Source: Limnobacter humi (GTDB taxonomy: Bacteria; Pseudomonadota; Gammaproteobacteria; Burkholderiales; Burkholderiaceae_B). Taken from it: DNA of 64,000 bases. The stretch spans positions 186,001 through 250,000 of the forward strand of contig NZ_JANIGO010000001.1 of NCBI RefSeq assembly GCF_024518835.1, given 5' to 3'. Made by a program: the position numbers and the translations under genes. How positions within the stretch are numbered: position 1 is the first letter of the stretch; each line of letters starts with the position of its first letter. Below the pieces are notes generated by a model. The model had not been told where the DNA came from. It saw only the letters and a list, made by a program, of their open reading frames with translations, and did no database searches. Shown piece by piece: positions 17,609-26,440 of the stretch.

Positions 17609-19878
17609 CTGAAAAAATACGGCAACGAGTCGATGGGAGCTTTCACATTAACATCCCCAGGCCCCTGAAATTGCTGACCACTGTCCACATGCAACCAGCA
17701 GCCTTTGGGTAAATACACCGCCCGGCTGGTAGCACCTTGTGTGACCACCGGGGCCACCAAGACGTCGGGGCCCAACATCCACTCCTGGTCGGCATTGCGG
17801 GCTTTGTCATCGTCTGGAAAATGGAACCACAAGCCGCGGGTGGGCGGTATGCCCGTGGTTTGCGCTTCCTGCCACAGGCGCATGATCAGTGGGGATGCTG
17901 CGGCATGGAGCTTGGCCGCCTTGGTCCAGTGTGCAAGGGTTGTGTCGCCATAAAACCAGGGCATCCGCACACCGTTGCTGGAAGAATTGTGAACCCGGAA
18001 CACCGGTGAAAGCGCCGCCCAGAATGACCAGCGCGTAAAGAGTTCTGCATCGGGTGCGCCAGTGTGGTAGTCAAAGTACCCACCGATGTCGGTGTTGAAT
18101 CCATAGGAACCTGTGGCGCTGCGGCTGAGCATGTCGGTGGTGAGCGAGGCCAAGCCTGACGCGCGCGACCAGTCGCTGGTTTCGTCACCTGGGAAGTTGG
18201 CCGATTCAAATGCTGAGCTGCCTTGCCGGCCCGAGTATCCCGCCCGGGTCCAGAAGAAAATCCGCCGGCCGGTTTTGGCTTCGATGTCGTCCACCACCTT
18301 GCGGGTGGTTTGGTGAAACAGGGTGGGATACTGGTTGTGCATGGTTTCACCGGTGCTGCCATCGTGGAATTGCATGTCCAGGGCGATGTGTTCGCCGAAG
18401 TCTTGCATAAAGCCATCGGCCCCCAGGTCCACCAGCATTTCCCGAATGCGGCCATTCCACCAGGTGACGGCCTCCGGGTTGGTAAAGTCGACGGCTGCGC
18501 CCACACCACCAAAGGGCGTACCAAACAGATACGGCAGGCCTGTGGTGTCTTTCACCACATAGCCTTGGCTCAAGGCCTCGGTGAAGGTCTCCGGTCGCTC
18601 GGTGTTGGCAGGGTCTAGTCCCACATAATTTCGAATGTACAAATAGGCGCGAATGCCCCGGTTGTGAAGTTCGCCGATGATGGCGCGGCTGACATCCCGC
18701 GAGAGAATTTCCCAGCCTTCAAAGGCATACCCTTTAATCGGCAGTTTGTCTTTGTCGATGCGGGCAATGTCGTCCATCACTTTGGCTTCGTAGCTGGCAG
18801 CGTCGTCTGCCTGCGCAGACAGCACCCGCACAGCGCGGGACAGCGTGGGCCCCAGGTCGGCTGGGTCGGGCACCCGGTGCCGGCCTTGTACGGCAGACAG
18901 GCGCTGAAGGCTTTGCGCCACGTCACCAGGCAATACCAGGTAGCTCAATTCCGCCCCGCTGACATTGACCTGCCAAGCCTTGGGATTGGCAGCGCCGAGG
19001 TTGTAGCGGGAAGGCCGGGTGCTGTCCAGGAAAAAGCCATATCCGCCTGTGGAGGCAAAGGCCGTGGAAATGTAGTAGGCCGAATCTTCCCCAGACGGGA
19101 ACATGAAACGATCCCCTCGACCCGACAAAGGCCCTGCCACAGGGCTGGCAGGCCCAGCACCCACATTCTGGGCCTGAATGAAATTGCTCAGCGATTTTCC
19201 CCGCTGGTTGACCGCATTGTGGCGCCCACCAAATCCGTGGAAGGATTCGGTGTCCTGCATCTCGAAACTGTCGGCCATGAAGGCCACACCCTGCGCTGGC
19301 ATGGCTTGTACCTTGACCGAAAAACCACCCACAGGGTCTGGAAGAATGACGGCCTGCAGGGTACGCCCGCTGGGGTCGTTGGTGGCGATGGTGAGTTCAA
19401 TCCCCGCCCCTGCCGCTTTGACAGCAGTGACTTCTGTGCCATGGTACTGAATACCCAAGGACGCACTGGTGAGGGTATTGCCCACCCAGGGTGTTGCCCG
19501 AATTTGGGGCGACGCTTGGCCACCCACCAGAAAACTGAAGGGCGCATGCAGCAAAACATCGGGCACATAGTCGCTACCCAAGGGTTCATCCAACACCACG
19601 CCCGGTTGCAGGGCGCCCCCTGTATCGCTGTTTTGTGCCAGCACCAATTCATCCCGCGCATTGTAAAAACGAATGCGCAAGGGTTTTTTGTCGATTTGAA
19701 CCCGTCCATCGGTAGAGCGTAGGCTCACGGTTTGGGCCTGTTGATTGAACTCGGATGGATTTGTGGCCTGGGCCGCTGTACGGGTTTGGTTTTCGGATTG
19801 GCCGCCCAGATTACAGGAAGCCAGGAGCAGGATTCCGCTGCACGACCAAACACATCGAACCAACTGGGTATTCAACAT
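17587..19878 (-). CDS. GH31 family glycosidase, lipoprotein
   Basis: 763 aa from the ATG at 19878, chosen because it gives a lipoprotein signal (LLLASC, C22) and starts 10 nt after the upstream stop; the frame stays open to 20046 but runs into the neighbouring gene. GH31 catalytic features: nucleophile D493 in GFMQDFGEH and probable acid/base D565 in FPGDETSDWS, followed by SDIGGY-like NTDIGGYF. The C-terminal half aligns by eye with sulfoquinovosidase YihQ. The stretch that in YihQ carries the sulfonate-binding Arg/Trp, as I recall it, is shorter and replaced here, so the sugar is uncertain. It probably hydrolyses alpha-glycosides at the cell envelope. Confidence 0.85.
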   Translation of the reverse strand: MLNTQLVRCVWSCSGILLLASCNLGGQSENQTRTAAQATNPSEFNQQAQTVSLRSTDGRVQIDKKPLRIRFYNARDELVLAQNSDTGGALQPGVVLDEPLGSDYVPDVLLHAPFSFLVGGQASPQIRATPWVGNTLTSASLGIQYHGTEVTAVKAAGAGIELTIATNDPSGRTLQAVILPDPVGGFSVKVQAMPAQGVAFMADSFEMQDTESFHGFGGRHNAVNQRGKSLSNFIQAQNVGAGPASPVAGPLSGRGDRFMFPSGEDSAYYISTAFASTGGYGFFLDSTRPSRYNLGAANPKAWQVNVSGAELSYLVLPGDVAQSLQRLSAVQGRHRVPDPADLGPTLSRAVRVLSAQADDAASYEAKVMDDIARIDKDKLPIKGYAFEGWEILSRDVSRAIIGELHNRGIRAYLYIRNYVGLDPANTERPETFTEALSQGYVVKDTTGLPYLFGTPFGGVGAAVDFTNPEAVTWWNGRIREMLVDLGADGFMQDFGEHIALDMQFHDGSTGETMHNQYPTLFHQTTRKVVDDIEAKTGRRIFFWTRAGYSGRQGSSAFESANFPGDETSDWSRASGLASLTTDMLSRSATGSYGFNTDIGGYFDYHTGAPDAELFTRWSFWAALSPVFRVHNSSSNGVRMPWFYGDTTLAHWTKAAKLHAAASPLIMRLWQEAQTTGIPPTRGLWFHFPDDDKARNADQEWMLGPDVLVAPVVTQGATSRAVYLPKGCWLHVDSGQQFQGPGDVNVKAPIDSLPYFFRCGSKPF

Positions 19879-19888
19879 CACCGCGTAC

Positions 19889-21301
19889 TCAATCCATGGT
19901 TTGAAACAAGCGAAGGTCCACACATTGCGCCATGGCGGCATATCCGGCCGGCGTTGGGTGCAGATTGTCGCCACTGTTGTACTGCGGTGCCAGGTAACCC
20001 GGGCGTTTGGGGTCTTCCAGGCATGTTGCAAAATCCACCACACCATCGCTCAAGGTTTGCTGGCGTATCCAGGCATTCACTTCATCACGGCCCCGGCGTG
20101 CCTGTTCAGTGCCATGCATGACCCTCAATGGCACCAGCAGCCCCTCCGTGACAGCGCCCTCGGCAGGCGGTATGGTTCCCAACACAATGTTCAAGCCGGC
20201 CCGGTGTGCCCGGGCAATCAACTCTTTGTACCCGGCAATCAACGCTTCGGATGTGGGGGGTAGCCCAGCCTTCGGGTTTCCAAAATCATTGGTGCCGATC
20301 ATGAGCAGCACATGGGTAACGCCAGCGGTTTGCAACACATCCGCATCAAACCGGTCCAACAGGGCTTTGCCAAACTGCGGCAGCCAGCCATCCTTCAACA
20401 ATTCGTTGCCACCGATGCCTGCGTTGGCCACGGTCAGCGGCAAGCCTGCAGTCAACAGCCTGCGCTGCAGGTGGTCTGGGTAGCGTTGGTCGGTCGATGT
20501 CATGGGTGATGGCTGGCCATCTTTAAAACCGGTGGTGGAGTCGGACCCATCGGTGATGGAGTCGCCCACGGCGACCAAGGTGCTCACCGATTTTGAGGCG
20601 GCCGTTTCCAGCGCTTCGATCACCAAAAAATTACTGGCATAACCATCGGGTGTGGCCTGGTAAGCACCGCCTGCGGCCTCGGCTGCATGGTCGCCCGGCA
20701 TGCTGACATACACCAGTTCATTGGCGTTGAGGTGGCGAGTCAATTGGGGTGTGGCTTCCGGGGCGTAAAAACTGACCCCCACCCGTTCGAAGGCACGCAA
20801 GGGGTATTGCACCCAATCGCTGAGCACGGTTTGCCCGGCTTGCAAGGTGACTCGGGGCTGCCCATTGAAGGTCAACAGGCATTCAGTGCCAGCAACCATG
20901 TCTGGCAGGCCGGGCGACTTTTCCTTCGCAATGTGAAGGTTCTCAAGGGTGACCGGTGCCGTGGAATACCGATTGCTCAAGCGCAGGCGCACCCAATCGC
21001 CTCCCCAATGCGGTGCCAAGGCGTGGCGCACCGACAACCCGGAGATGGGGTGCGTGATGAGTGCATCACTGGGGGCTGCTTTCCACGCGGTCACGGGGTA
21101 AAGCCCAGCGGGTGCTGAGTCTGAACGCGGACACGCCGGGGTGTTGCCTTGGCTTGCTGATGTGCGTTGTGCTGGGGCAACGGCCCCATCCGACGATGGG
21201 CCACACGCAGTGACCATCAGCAACCATGGCAGGCAAAGCCACATCGACCACCAATGAGCCATGCGGACAAGTTGACGCGGGTTTTGCAGTTCGGAACGCA
21301 T
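19889..21301 (-). CDS. SGNH/GDSL hydrolase, lipoprotein
   Basis: 470 aa. Lipoprotein signal with VTAC (C33). After a ~230-residue N-terminal beta-rich region comes the SGNH core: GDSIT with nucleophile S248, a GNE block (GIGGNE), GTND and DNLHPTPAG near the C-terminus with catalytic Asp/His. It is probably an esterase or deacetylase acting on an envelope-exposed substrate. It is first in the SGNH-GH31-DUF1330 operon and divergent from the TetR gene, behind two TetR-type operators. The start could be the later ATG at 21262. Pairing with a glycosidase suggests de-esterification of a glycan or glycolipid, which is inference. Confidence 0.85.
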   Translation of the reverse strand: MRSELQNPRQLVRMAHWWSMWLCLPWLLMVTACGPSSDGAVAPAQRTSASQGNTPACPRSDSAPAGLYPVTAWKAAPSDALITHPISGLSVRHALAPHWGGDWVRLRLSNRYSTAPVTLENLHIAKEKSPGLPDMVAGTECLLTFNGQPRVTLQAGQTVLSDWVQYPLRAFERVGVSFYAPEATPQLTRHLNANELVYVSMPGDHAAEAAGGAYQATPDGYASNFLVIEALETAASKSVSTLVAVGDSITDGSDSTTGFKDGQPSPMTSTDQRYPDHLQRRLLTAGLPLTVANAGIGGNELLKDGWLPQFGKALLDRFDADVLQTAGVTHVLLMIGTNDFGNPKAGLPPTSEALIAGYKELIARAHRAGLNIVLGTIPPAEGAVTEGLLVPLRVMHGTEQARRGRDEVNAWIRQQTLSDGVVDFATCLEDPKRPGYLAPQYNSGDNLHPTPAGYAAMAQCVDLRLFQTMD

Positions 21302-21313
21302 GGTTTATTTATG

Positions 21314-21331
21314 TGACACGTATTGGTGTCA
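21314..21331. promoter_or_regulatory. Palindromic operator 1 in the TetR/SGNH divergent promoter
   Basis: TGACACGTATTGGTGTCA is an 18-bp near-perfect palindrome in the 74-bp gap between the divergent SGNH and TetR genes. It is probably the TetR protein's binding site and controls both directions. Confidence 0.65.
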
Positions 21332-21340
21332 GAATATATG

Positions 21341-21358
21341 TGATACGGTACAGTGTCA
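21341..21358. promoter_or_regulatory. Palindromic operator 2 in the TetR/SGNH divergent promoter
   Basis: TGATACGGTACAGTGTCA repeats the pattern of operator 1 with centres 27 bp apart, so two TetR dimers could bind on related faces of the helix. The 3' half is identical in form (GTGTCA); the 5' half differs by one base. Confidence 0.65.
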
Positions 21359-21375
21359 AATACAAACTGTTGCCC

Positions 21376-22074
21376 ATGACCCAACCCACCGCCTCCCCAC
21401 CCCAACGCGCTTATGCTGGCAAGTCGGCCCAGGAACGCCAGAAGGCGCGACGGCAACAGTTGATTGCCGCTGCCATTGAATTGATCGGTCAACACGGGTT
21501 TGCAGCGGTGTCGATCGATTCAGTGTGTGCTCAGGCGGGGCTGACCAAACGCTACTTTTACGAGGCGTTTGAATCGCGGGAGGCGCTGCTGGTGGCCAGC
21601 TATGACATGGTTAGCCGGCAATACATTGCCCATATTCTCGAGGGAACAGCCCCTCACCTCACCGACGCACGCCAATTGGTCAAGGCGGGCTTGATGGCCA
21701 CCTTTGGATTTGTGAAAGCGAACCCCGCCAAGGCACGACTGATGATGATTGAGGCCCAGTCCGTGCGAAGCCTCATCGGGCAACTGTATGGCAATCGCTA
21801 TGATGAATTTGTGAATTTGCTGTTGGACTTCACCCGCCCATTCCTGCAAAAACCCGCCCCGCCCGATCCAGTATTCCGAGTGCTGGCCAAGGGCATGGTG
21901 GGGTCCATCATCCACCTGTGTCAGGGCTGGATTGCCACCGATTTCAAACAACCCATGAACGAGTTGGTGGACGGCATGGAGCGGATCATGGGCGGCATTG
22001 GCCATGAACTGGGCGTGAAGGGGTGGAGTACACTGAAAACAGACACATCAAAAACCAGCCAACCATTGCGCTGA
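21376..22074 (+). CDS. TetR/AcrR family transcriptional regulator
   Basis: 232 aa from the ATG at 21376; the frame continues upstream through the operators, so the earlier start at 21226 is rejected. The N-terminal TetR helix-turn-helix is typical (AAIELIGQHGFAAVSIDSVCAQAGLTKRYFYEAFESREAL, residues ~30-70) and is followed by an all-helical ligand domain. It is probably autoregulatory, and represses the divergent SGNH operon and its own operon with the AdeT-like and MFS genes (20-nt and 34-nt gaps). The ligand is unknown; the neighbours suggest a lipid-like or toxic compound. Confidence 0.88.
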   Translation: MTQPTASPPQRAYAGKSAQERQKARRQQLIAAAIELIGQHGFAAVSIDSVCAQAGLTKRYFYEAFESREALLVASYDMVSRQYIAHILEGTAPHLTDARQLVKAGLMATFGFVKANPAKARLMMIEAQSVRSLIGQLYGNRYDEFVNLLLDFTRPFLQKPAPPDPVFRVLAKGMVGSIIHLCQGWIATDFKQPMNELVDGMERIMGGIGHELGVKGWSTLKTDTSKTSQPLR

Positions 22075-22094
22075 GAGACGGAGACACACACCCC

Positions 22095-23216
22095 ATGAAC
22101 CGATTGATTCACCGCGCGGTATTCGCAGCGCTATGCCTGTGTGCACTGGCCACCGGCGGCACACCGAGCCATGCGCAGGATATTCCCAAAATGCCGCCCG
22201 GCATGATCGGCAGTGTTTCAGACCAGTTGATGAAGGAAATGAAACCGCTGGCCAAACCCTTGTATGTGAAGATTTGCATCTTCGACATTCTGGGAAAATC
22301 GGGCCCGGTGTACAGCATTGCGCAAGACGTGGCCATTGAAGCCCGCAAGTGGAATCTGTTCGTCGAACTCATTCCGTTCACCAATGAGAGTGTGGCAGCA
22401 GAATCGTTCCGCACGGGCCAATGCGAAGCGGTGGGGCTGACCACCTTGCGGGCACGCATGTTCAACAATTTCATGGGCAGCTTCGATGCCGTGGGTGCTC
22501 TGCCCAGTTACGAACACGTGAAGGTGGCCCTGCAACTGATGATGGGCAGCGACAAAACTTATCCGCTGTCCATTAGCGGGAAATACCAAGTGGTGGGCAT
22601 GGCCCCGCTGGGCGCTGCCTATGTGATGGTGAATGATCGCGCCATCAATTCAATTGAAAAAGCGGCGGGCAAAAAAGTGGCGGTGATGGACTGGGACCGC
22701 AGCCAAGCCAAAATGATTCAGCAATTGGGTGCGCAGCCCGTGCCCAGTGACATCACCAACTTTGCACAAAAATTCAACAATGGTGTGGTGGACATTGTGG
22801 CGGCACCCGCATTGGCCTTTGCGCCCCTGGAGCTGTACCGCGGGCTTGGAACGAAAGGCGGCATTTACAAAATGCCGCTGATCAACGTAACGGGCTCTGC
22901 GGTCATCAACCGCACACGCCTTGAAAAGGAGGTGCCCGACCTGGATGACCGCTTGATGAAAATGCGCAAGTTTGGGTTGAGTTATGTGGACCAAGCGATT
23001 GCCACCATTCGAAACATCGAGAAGCAGGTGCCGACCAAATACTGGATGGATGTGGCGCCCGCCGACCAGGAGAAATACAACATCATGATGCAACAGGCCC
23101 GACTTCAATTGACGAAAGATGGCGTGTACGACCCCAAGATGATGACCATGCTCAAACGGGTGCGTTGCCACTTGAACCCCAAAGCGGCCGAATGCTCGAC
23201 GAAGGATGAGGAATAA
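22095..23216 (+). CDS. Putative periplasmic solute-binding protein, AdeT1/2-like
   Basis: 373 aa from the ATG at 22095. A Sec signal peptide (MNRLIHRAVFAALCLCALATGG..HAQ) is followed by a periplasmic-binding-protein-like fold. It resembles the AdeT1/2 family, named from Acinetobacter and related to TRAP/TAXI-type binding proteins. Segments such as KPLYVKICIFDILGKSGPVY and ESFRTGQCEAVGLTTLRARMFNNF are typical. It follows the TetR gene closely and precedes an MFS pump, so it is probably co-regulated. A link to drug export is by family annotation only. Confidence 0.75.
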   Translation: MNRLIHRAVFAALCLCALATGGTPSHAQDIPKMPPGMIGSVSDQLMKEMKPLAKPLYVKICIFDILGKSGPVYSIAQDVAIEARKWNLFVELIPFTNESVAAESFRTGQCEAVGLTTLRARMFNNFMGSFDAVGALPSYEHVKVALQLMMGSDKTYPLSISGKYQVVGMAPLGAAYVMVNDRAINSIEKAAGKKVAVMDWDRSQAKMIQQLGAQPVPSDITNFAQKFNNGVVDIVAAPALAFAPLELYRGLGTKGGIYKMPLINVTGSAVINRTRLEKEVPDLDDRLMKMRKFGLSYVDQAIATIRNIEKQVPTKYWMDVAPADQEKYNIMMQQARLQLTKDGVYDPKMMTMLKRVRCHLNPKAAECSTKDEE

Positions 23217-23250
23217 TAACGGCCACACACCTCGGTTCAGCTTTCACACC

Positions 23251-24681
23251 ATGCCCCTGCTTCAAGCCCCCTACACCTACGATGAACTGCTGAACCGTTT
23301 TGGTGAGCGCTACAAATGGATGGCACTCTTCATTTTGGGCTTTGGCACGGTGGCTGGGGTGTTGTGCACATCCAGCTTTAATGTGGCAGTGCCTGCCCTG
23401 AGTGCGCATTTTCAGTTGGGACAAAGCCAAATTCAATGGGCCATGACCGGTTTTCTGGCCGCCATGACCGTGGGCATGTTGCCCACCAGTTGGCTGCTGG
23501 ACCGCTTGGGTTTTCGCGTGGTGTTTTTGGGCGCCCTGCTGGTGCTGACTGCGGCCAGCTTTACTGGCTTTTTTGCATCCAGTTTTACCGTGGTGGTACT
23601 GGCCCGGGTGTTTCAAGGCCTGGCCACGGGCGTGCTGCAGCCCATGGGCACCATGGCGCTGATGCGCCTTATTCCAGCAGAAATGCAAGGCCGTGCCTCG
23701 GGTATTCTCACCTTCAGCATTGCACTCACACCCGCCATTGCGCCGTCCTTTGGCGGCCTGCTACTGGATCACTTTGGTTGGCCCTCGATTTTTTTGCTGG
23801 GCCTGCCCTTCGCGTTGGCTTCCGGATTGGCCGCAATCTTTTTGCTGCCAGCACCACGCGAGATCAAGCACAACGCATTTGACTGGACCGGGCTATGCTG
23901 GCTGACCGTGGCCACACTGGCCTTGGTGGAAAGCGTTTCAAGCCTGCAACACAGTGGGTTGTTGTCATGTCGGTTTGCCGCACCGGTGATGGTGGCACTG
24001 GGTGCAGCAGCGCTGTATCGCCGCCATGCCCTGCGCAACTCGGCGCCCATCATTTCCCTGGGCCTATTTGGTGAACGCACCTTTTCCATGGGCACGGTGG
24101 TGTCGTTTTCCTATGGGTTTGGGTTGTATGCATCAACCTATCTTATTCCGGTGTTTTTGCAGCACGCGCTGGGCTACAGCGCCAGCGACGCCGGTATTGC
24201 CCTGGTGCCGTCTGGCATTGCCTTGGTGTTGATGCTGCCCTTGGCAGGCCGAATGGCTGATCACTACCCGCCCAAGTGGATCACGGTGCTGGGCCTGGCC
24301 GTGTTTGGCAGTTCATTCGCGATGTTTGCGCTGCAAGCCACACACATGCCCTACGGCCAGATTATTGCGGCCACCGTGATTGGCCGCATTGGTTTGGGGA
24401 TGATTTTGCCGGCGCTGAGCCTGGCCACCTTGCGGCATCTGGACAGCGCCCAGCTGGGGCAATCGTCTGTGGTGTTCAGCTATGCCCGCCAGCTGGGTGG
24501 TGTGATGGGTGTGGCTGTGGTGGCTGTGCTGGTGGATTGGCGTGAGTCGCTGTATGCAGCCCACCACCAGGGTGTGGCGATGGCGTATGCACAGGGCTTT
24601 TTGTTTTTGGCCGTGGTGTTTGGCCTGTCGTGCTTTGCAGCGCTGCAGATGCAAGCTCACCGAGTGCGCGCTTCACAATAG
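23251..24681 (+). CDS. MFS transporter, DHA2-type drug/H+ antiporter
   Basis: 476 aa with about 14 predicted transmembrane helices. The ATG at 23251 gives a short cytoplasmic N-terminus (MPLLQAPYTYDELLNRFGERYKW) before helix 1. MFS motif A-like WLLDRLGFR and motif C-like ALTPAIAPSFGG are readable, as in the EmrB/QacA group. It is the last gene of the TetR-AdeT-MFS operon and probably exports the ligand sensed by the regulator. Its 3' end overlaps the opposite-strand CDF gene by 206 nt. Confidence 0.85.
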   Translation: MPLLQAPYTYDELLNRFGERYKWMALFILGFGTVAGVLCTSSFNVAVPALSAHFQLGQSQIQWAMTGFLAAMTVGMLPTSWLLDRLGFRVVFLGALLVLTAASFTGFFASSFTVVVLARVFQGLATGVLQPMGTMALMRLIPAEMQGRASGILTFSIALTPAIAPSFGGLLLDHFGWPSIFLLGLPFALASGLAAIFLLPAPREIKHNAFDWTGLCWLTVATLALVESVSSLQHSGLLSCRFAAPVMVALGAAALYRRHALRNSAPIISLGLFGERTFSMGTVVSFSYGFGLYASTYLIPVFLQHALGYSASDAGIALVPSGIALVLMLPLAGRMADHYPPKWITVLGLAVFGSSFAMFALQATHMPYGQIIAATVIGRIGLGMILPALSLATLRHLDSAQLGQSSVVFSYARQLGGVMGVAVVAVLVDWRESLYAAHHQGVAMAYAQGFLFLAVVFGLSCFAALQMQAHRVRASQ

Positions 24682-25276
24682 TGCGGGCCGCACTCAAGCC
24701 CAGCAGCGCCATCAACACGGCCACCGCCCAATCGGGCCAGGATTGCCCTGTGAACTGCACGGCCACCGCGGCCAGAAACACAGCGATGTTGCCAATGGCG
24801 TCGTTGCGGCTGCACAGCCACACCGAGTGCATGTTGGCATCGCCATCGCGCCAGCGGTAAAGCAGCAAGGCCACCAACACATTCGCGAACAATGCTGCCA
24901 CCGACACCACACCCATGGTCCACGGCTGTGGCAACTGCCCAGTGAGTGCGTTGTAAGCCGTCACACCCAACACGCCCACACCGAATGCACCCAAGGTGAG
25001 GCCTTTCACCAAGGCCGCCCTGGCCCGCACTTGCAGAGCCATCCCGAGTACAAACAGCGACACCGCATAGTTGGCGGCATCGCCCAGAAAGTCCAGTGAA
25101 TCGGCCAATAGGGAAGCCGAGTCTGCCTTCAAACCAGACGCGATTTCAAACACAAACATGCCCGCGTTGACGCTCAAAGCAACCCACAAAACACGACGAT
25201 AGGCCGGGGAACGGCTGGCCGGATGGGTATTGTGGTGGTCGTGGTCATCGTCGTGACAATGCGTACAGCCGGGCAT
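24476..25276 (-). CDS. Cation diffusion facilitator (CDF) family metal transporter with His-rich ends
   Basis: 266 aa from the ATG at 25276. The N-terminus is a metal-binding string (HCHDDDHDHHNTH), followed by about six helices with CDF-type acidic/polar residues (SLLADSLDFLGDAANY; SRNDAIGNIAV). The normal CDF cytoplasmic domain is absent, as in short CzcD-like proteins. The last ~60 residues are Pro/His-rich with eight His and lie antisense to the MFS 3' end, either a real metal-binding tail or readthrough past a lost stop. It is transcribed divergently from a CadR-type regulator whose operator lies in its promoter, so Cd/Zn/Pb efflux is likely. Confidence 0.83.
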   Translation of the reverse strand: MPGCTHCHDDDHDHHNTHPASRSPAYRRVLWVALSVNAGMFVFEIASGLKADSASLLADSLDFLGDAANYAVSLFVLGMALQVRARAALVKGLTLGAFGVGVLGVTAYNALTGQLPQPWTMGVVSVAALFANVLVALLLYRWRDGDANMHSVWLCSRNDAIGNIAVFLAAVAVQFTGQSWPDWAVAVLMALLGLSAARTIVKRALGELASAALQSTTGQTPRPKTKSPVHTPSPHPGGGLHTATHANPPAQPPQPHPSHHPAGGHS

Positions 25277-25303
25277 TTGCTTCTCCAAGGTGGATCGGGT
25301 TAA

Positions 25304-25340
25304 GCTGCATTTAAAACCCTGAAGCCACTTCAGGGTCAAG
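25304..25340 (-). promoter_or_regulatory. MerR-type (CadR/PbrR-like) promoter-operator of the CDF gene
   Basis: The dyad ACCCTGAAG-N3-CTTCAGGGT (25316-25336) lies in a long 19-nt spacer between TTGACC and TTAAAT on the minus strand. That is the MerR-family arrangement, and the dyad matches the CadR/PbrR operator pattern ACCCT...AGGGT. Metal-bound CadR would untwist it to switch on the CDF gene. The regulator's own promoter probably overlaps it. Confidence 0.75.
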
Positions 25341-25356
25341 CCCTGTGGAGCCCTGC

Positions 25357-25752
25357 ATGAAAATTGGAGAACTGGCCGAGCGCGTGGGTGTGTCGGTAGA
25401 GACCATTCGCTTTTACGAAAAAGAAAACCTGCTGTGCCAGCCCGAACGGACAACGGCCAATTACCGCAGCTATGGGGAACACCACTTGGAAGACTTGGCC
25501 TTTGTGGTGTTTTGCCGAAACATGGACATGCCGCTGGACGATATTCGCAAACTGCTGGTGCTCAAGCATTCGCCGCAGGCCTCGTGCGAGCCCATCAACG
25601 ACGCCATCGATCAACAACTGGCGGTGGTGGAGCAACGGCTAACCCAGCTTCACGCATTGAAAGCAGAACTCCAACGCCTGCGGGCCAAATGCACTGGCAG
25701 CCACACGGTGGGCGAGTGTGAAATTGTGAGGACAGCTCTATGCGGTCACTGA
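25357..25752 (+). CDS. cadR: Cd(II)/Pb(II)-responsive MerR-family regulator (CadR/PbrR type)
   Basis: 131 aa. MerR helix-turn-helix (MKIGELAERVGVSVETIRFYE), a dimerisation helix, and cysteines C77, C112 and C121 in the CadR/PbrR metal-binding pattern; these families use three Cys near 77, 112 and 119. The ATG at 25357 fits the family N-terminus; a GTG four codons upstream is possible. It is divergent from the CDF transporter with the operator between them. It converges on aqpS 24 bp away. Confidence 0.88.
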   Translation: MKIGELAERVGVSVETIRFYEKENLLCQPERTTANYRSYGEHHLEDLAFVVFCRNMDMPLDDIRKLLVLKHSPQASCEPINDAIDQQLAVVEQRLTQLHALKAELQRLRAKCTGSHTVGECEIVRTALCGH

Positions 25753-25776
25753 GTGAATTCACGGCATTCTAGAAGC

Positions 25777-26436
25777 TCATGCAGTGAGCCTGCGGTTAAA
25801 CACCACAGCCACCGCCACAGCCAACAAGCCCCCCAATGCTTCGGCCACCACAAAAGCGGGTGCACTGCCTGGCGCAATGCCTGCAAAGCTGTCCGAAAAC
25901 ATTCGCCCGAATACAGCCGCCGGGTTGGCAAACGAGGTGGAGGACGTAAACCAGTAAGCTGCGCCAATATAAGCGGCCACCAAAGCGGACATGCGATCGG
26001 CTTGGCCCAGCACAATGACCAACAACAAGCCAGCAGTGGCCACCACTTCACCCAGCCAAACACCTGCGCCTGTGCGCACATGCTGGGCTGTGTGAAACAG
26101 TGGCCAATCGAACATGGCATTGGCCAGCACAGCGCCCAGCCAAGCCCCCAGCAACTGGGCCGCCATGTAAGGCAGCAGCTCACGCGCGGGTTGGCGGCGC
26201 AGCAGCACTTGCACCCCGGTGACCACCGGGTTGAAGTGGGCACCGCCCACCGAGCCAAACAATTCGATGAGTACAAACAGGCCAAACACTGTGGCCAGGG
26301 TATTGGCCAGAAGGGCAATGGCGTCGTTGCCCTGCGACAGGTTGACCCCCATGATGCCCGAGCCAATCACCGTGCACAGCAGGAGCAAAGTGCCCAGGCA
26401 TTCCGAAACCAGTCGAACCGGCAAAGTGTGTTGCAT
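25777..26436 (-). CDS. aqpS: Arsenic-operon aquaglyceroporin (AqpS-like)
   Basis: 219 aa MIP-family channel with two half-helix motifs: NPV at 69-71 (in place of the usual NPA) and NPA at 171-173 with R178 of the selectivity filter. The NPV variant and the third position after arsR and arsC match AqpS of rhizobial ars operons, where the channel lets As(III) made by ArsC leave the cell. No ArsB or Acr3 pump is in the operon. The start codon is 4 nt after the arsC stop, so translation is coupled. Confidence 0.88.
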   Translation of the reverse strand: MQHTLPVRLVSECLGTLLLLCTVIGSGIMGVNLSQGNDAIALLANTLATVFGLFVLIELFGSVGGAHFNPVVTGVQVLLRRQPARELLPYMAAQLLGAWLGAVLANAMFDWPLFHTAQHVRTGAGVWLGEVVATAGLLLVIVLGQADRMSALVAAYIGAAYWFTSSTSFANPAAVFGRMFSDSFAGIAPGSAPAFVVAEALGGLLAVAVAVVFNRRLTA

Positions 26437-26440
26437 GGCT

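Noticed and set aside
17587-19878. Confident sulfoquinovosidase call
   Set aside because: The catalytic core is YihQ-like, but the stretch expected to hold the sulfonate-binding Arg/Trp does not match by eye.
19879-20046. N-terminal extension of the GH31 gene to 20046
   Set aside because: It overlaps the SGNH gene and lacks a signal; the ATG at 19878 gives a lipoprotein signal.
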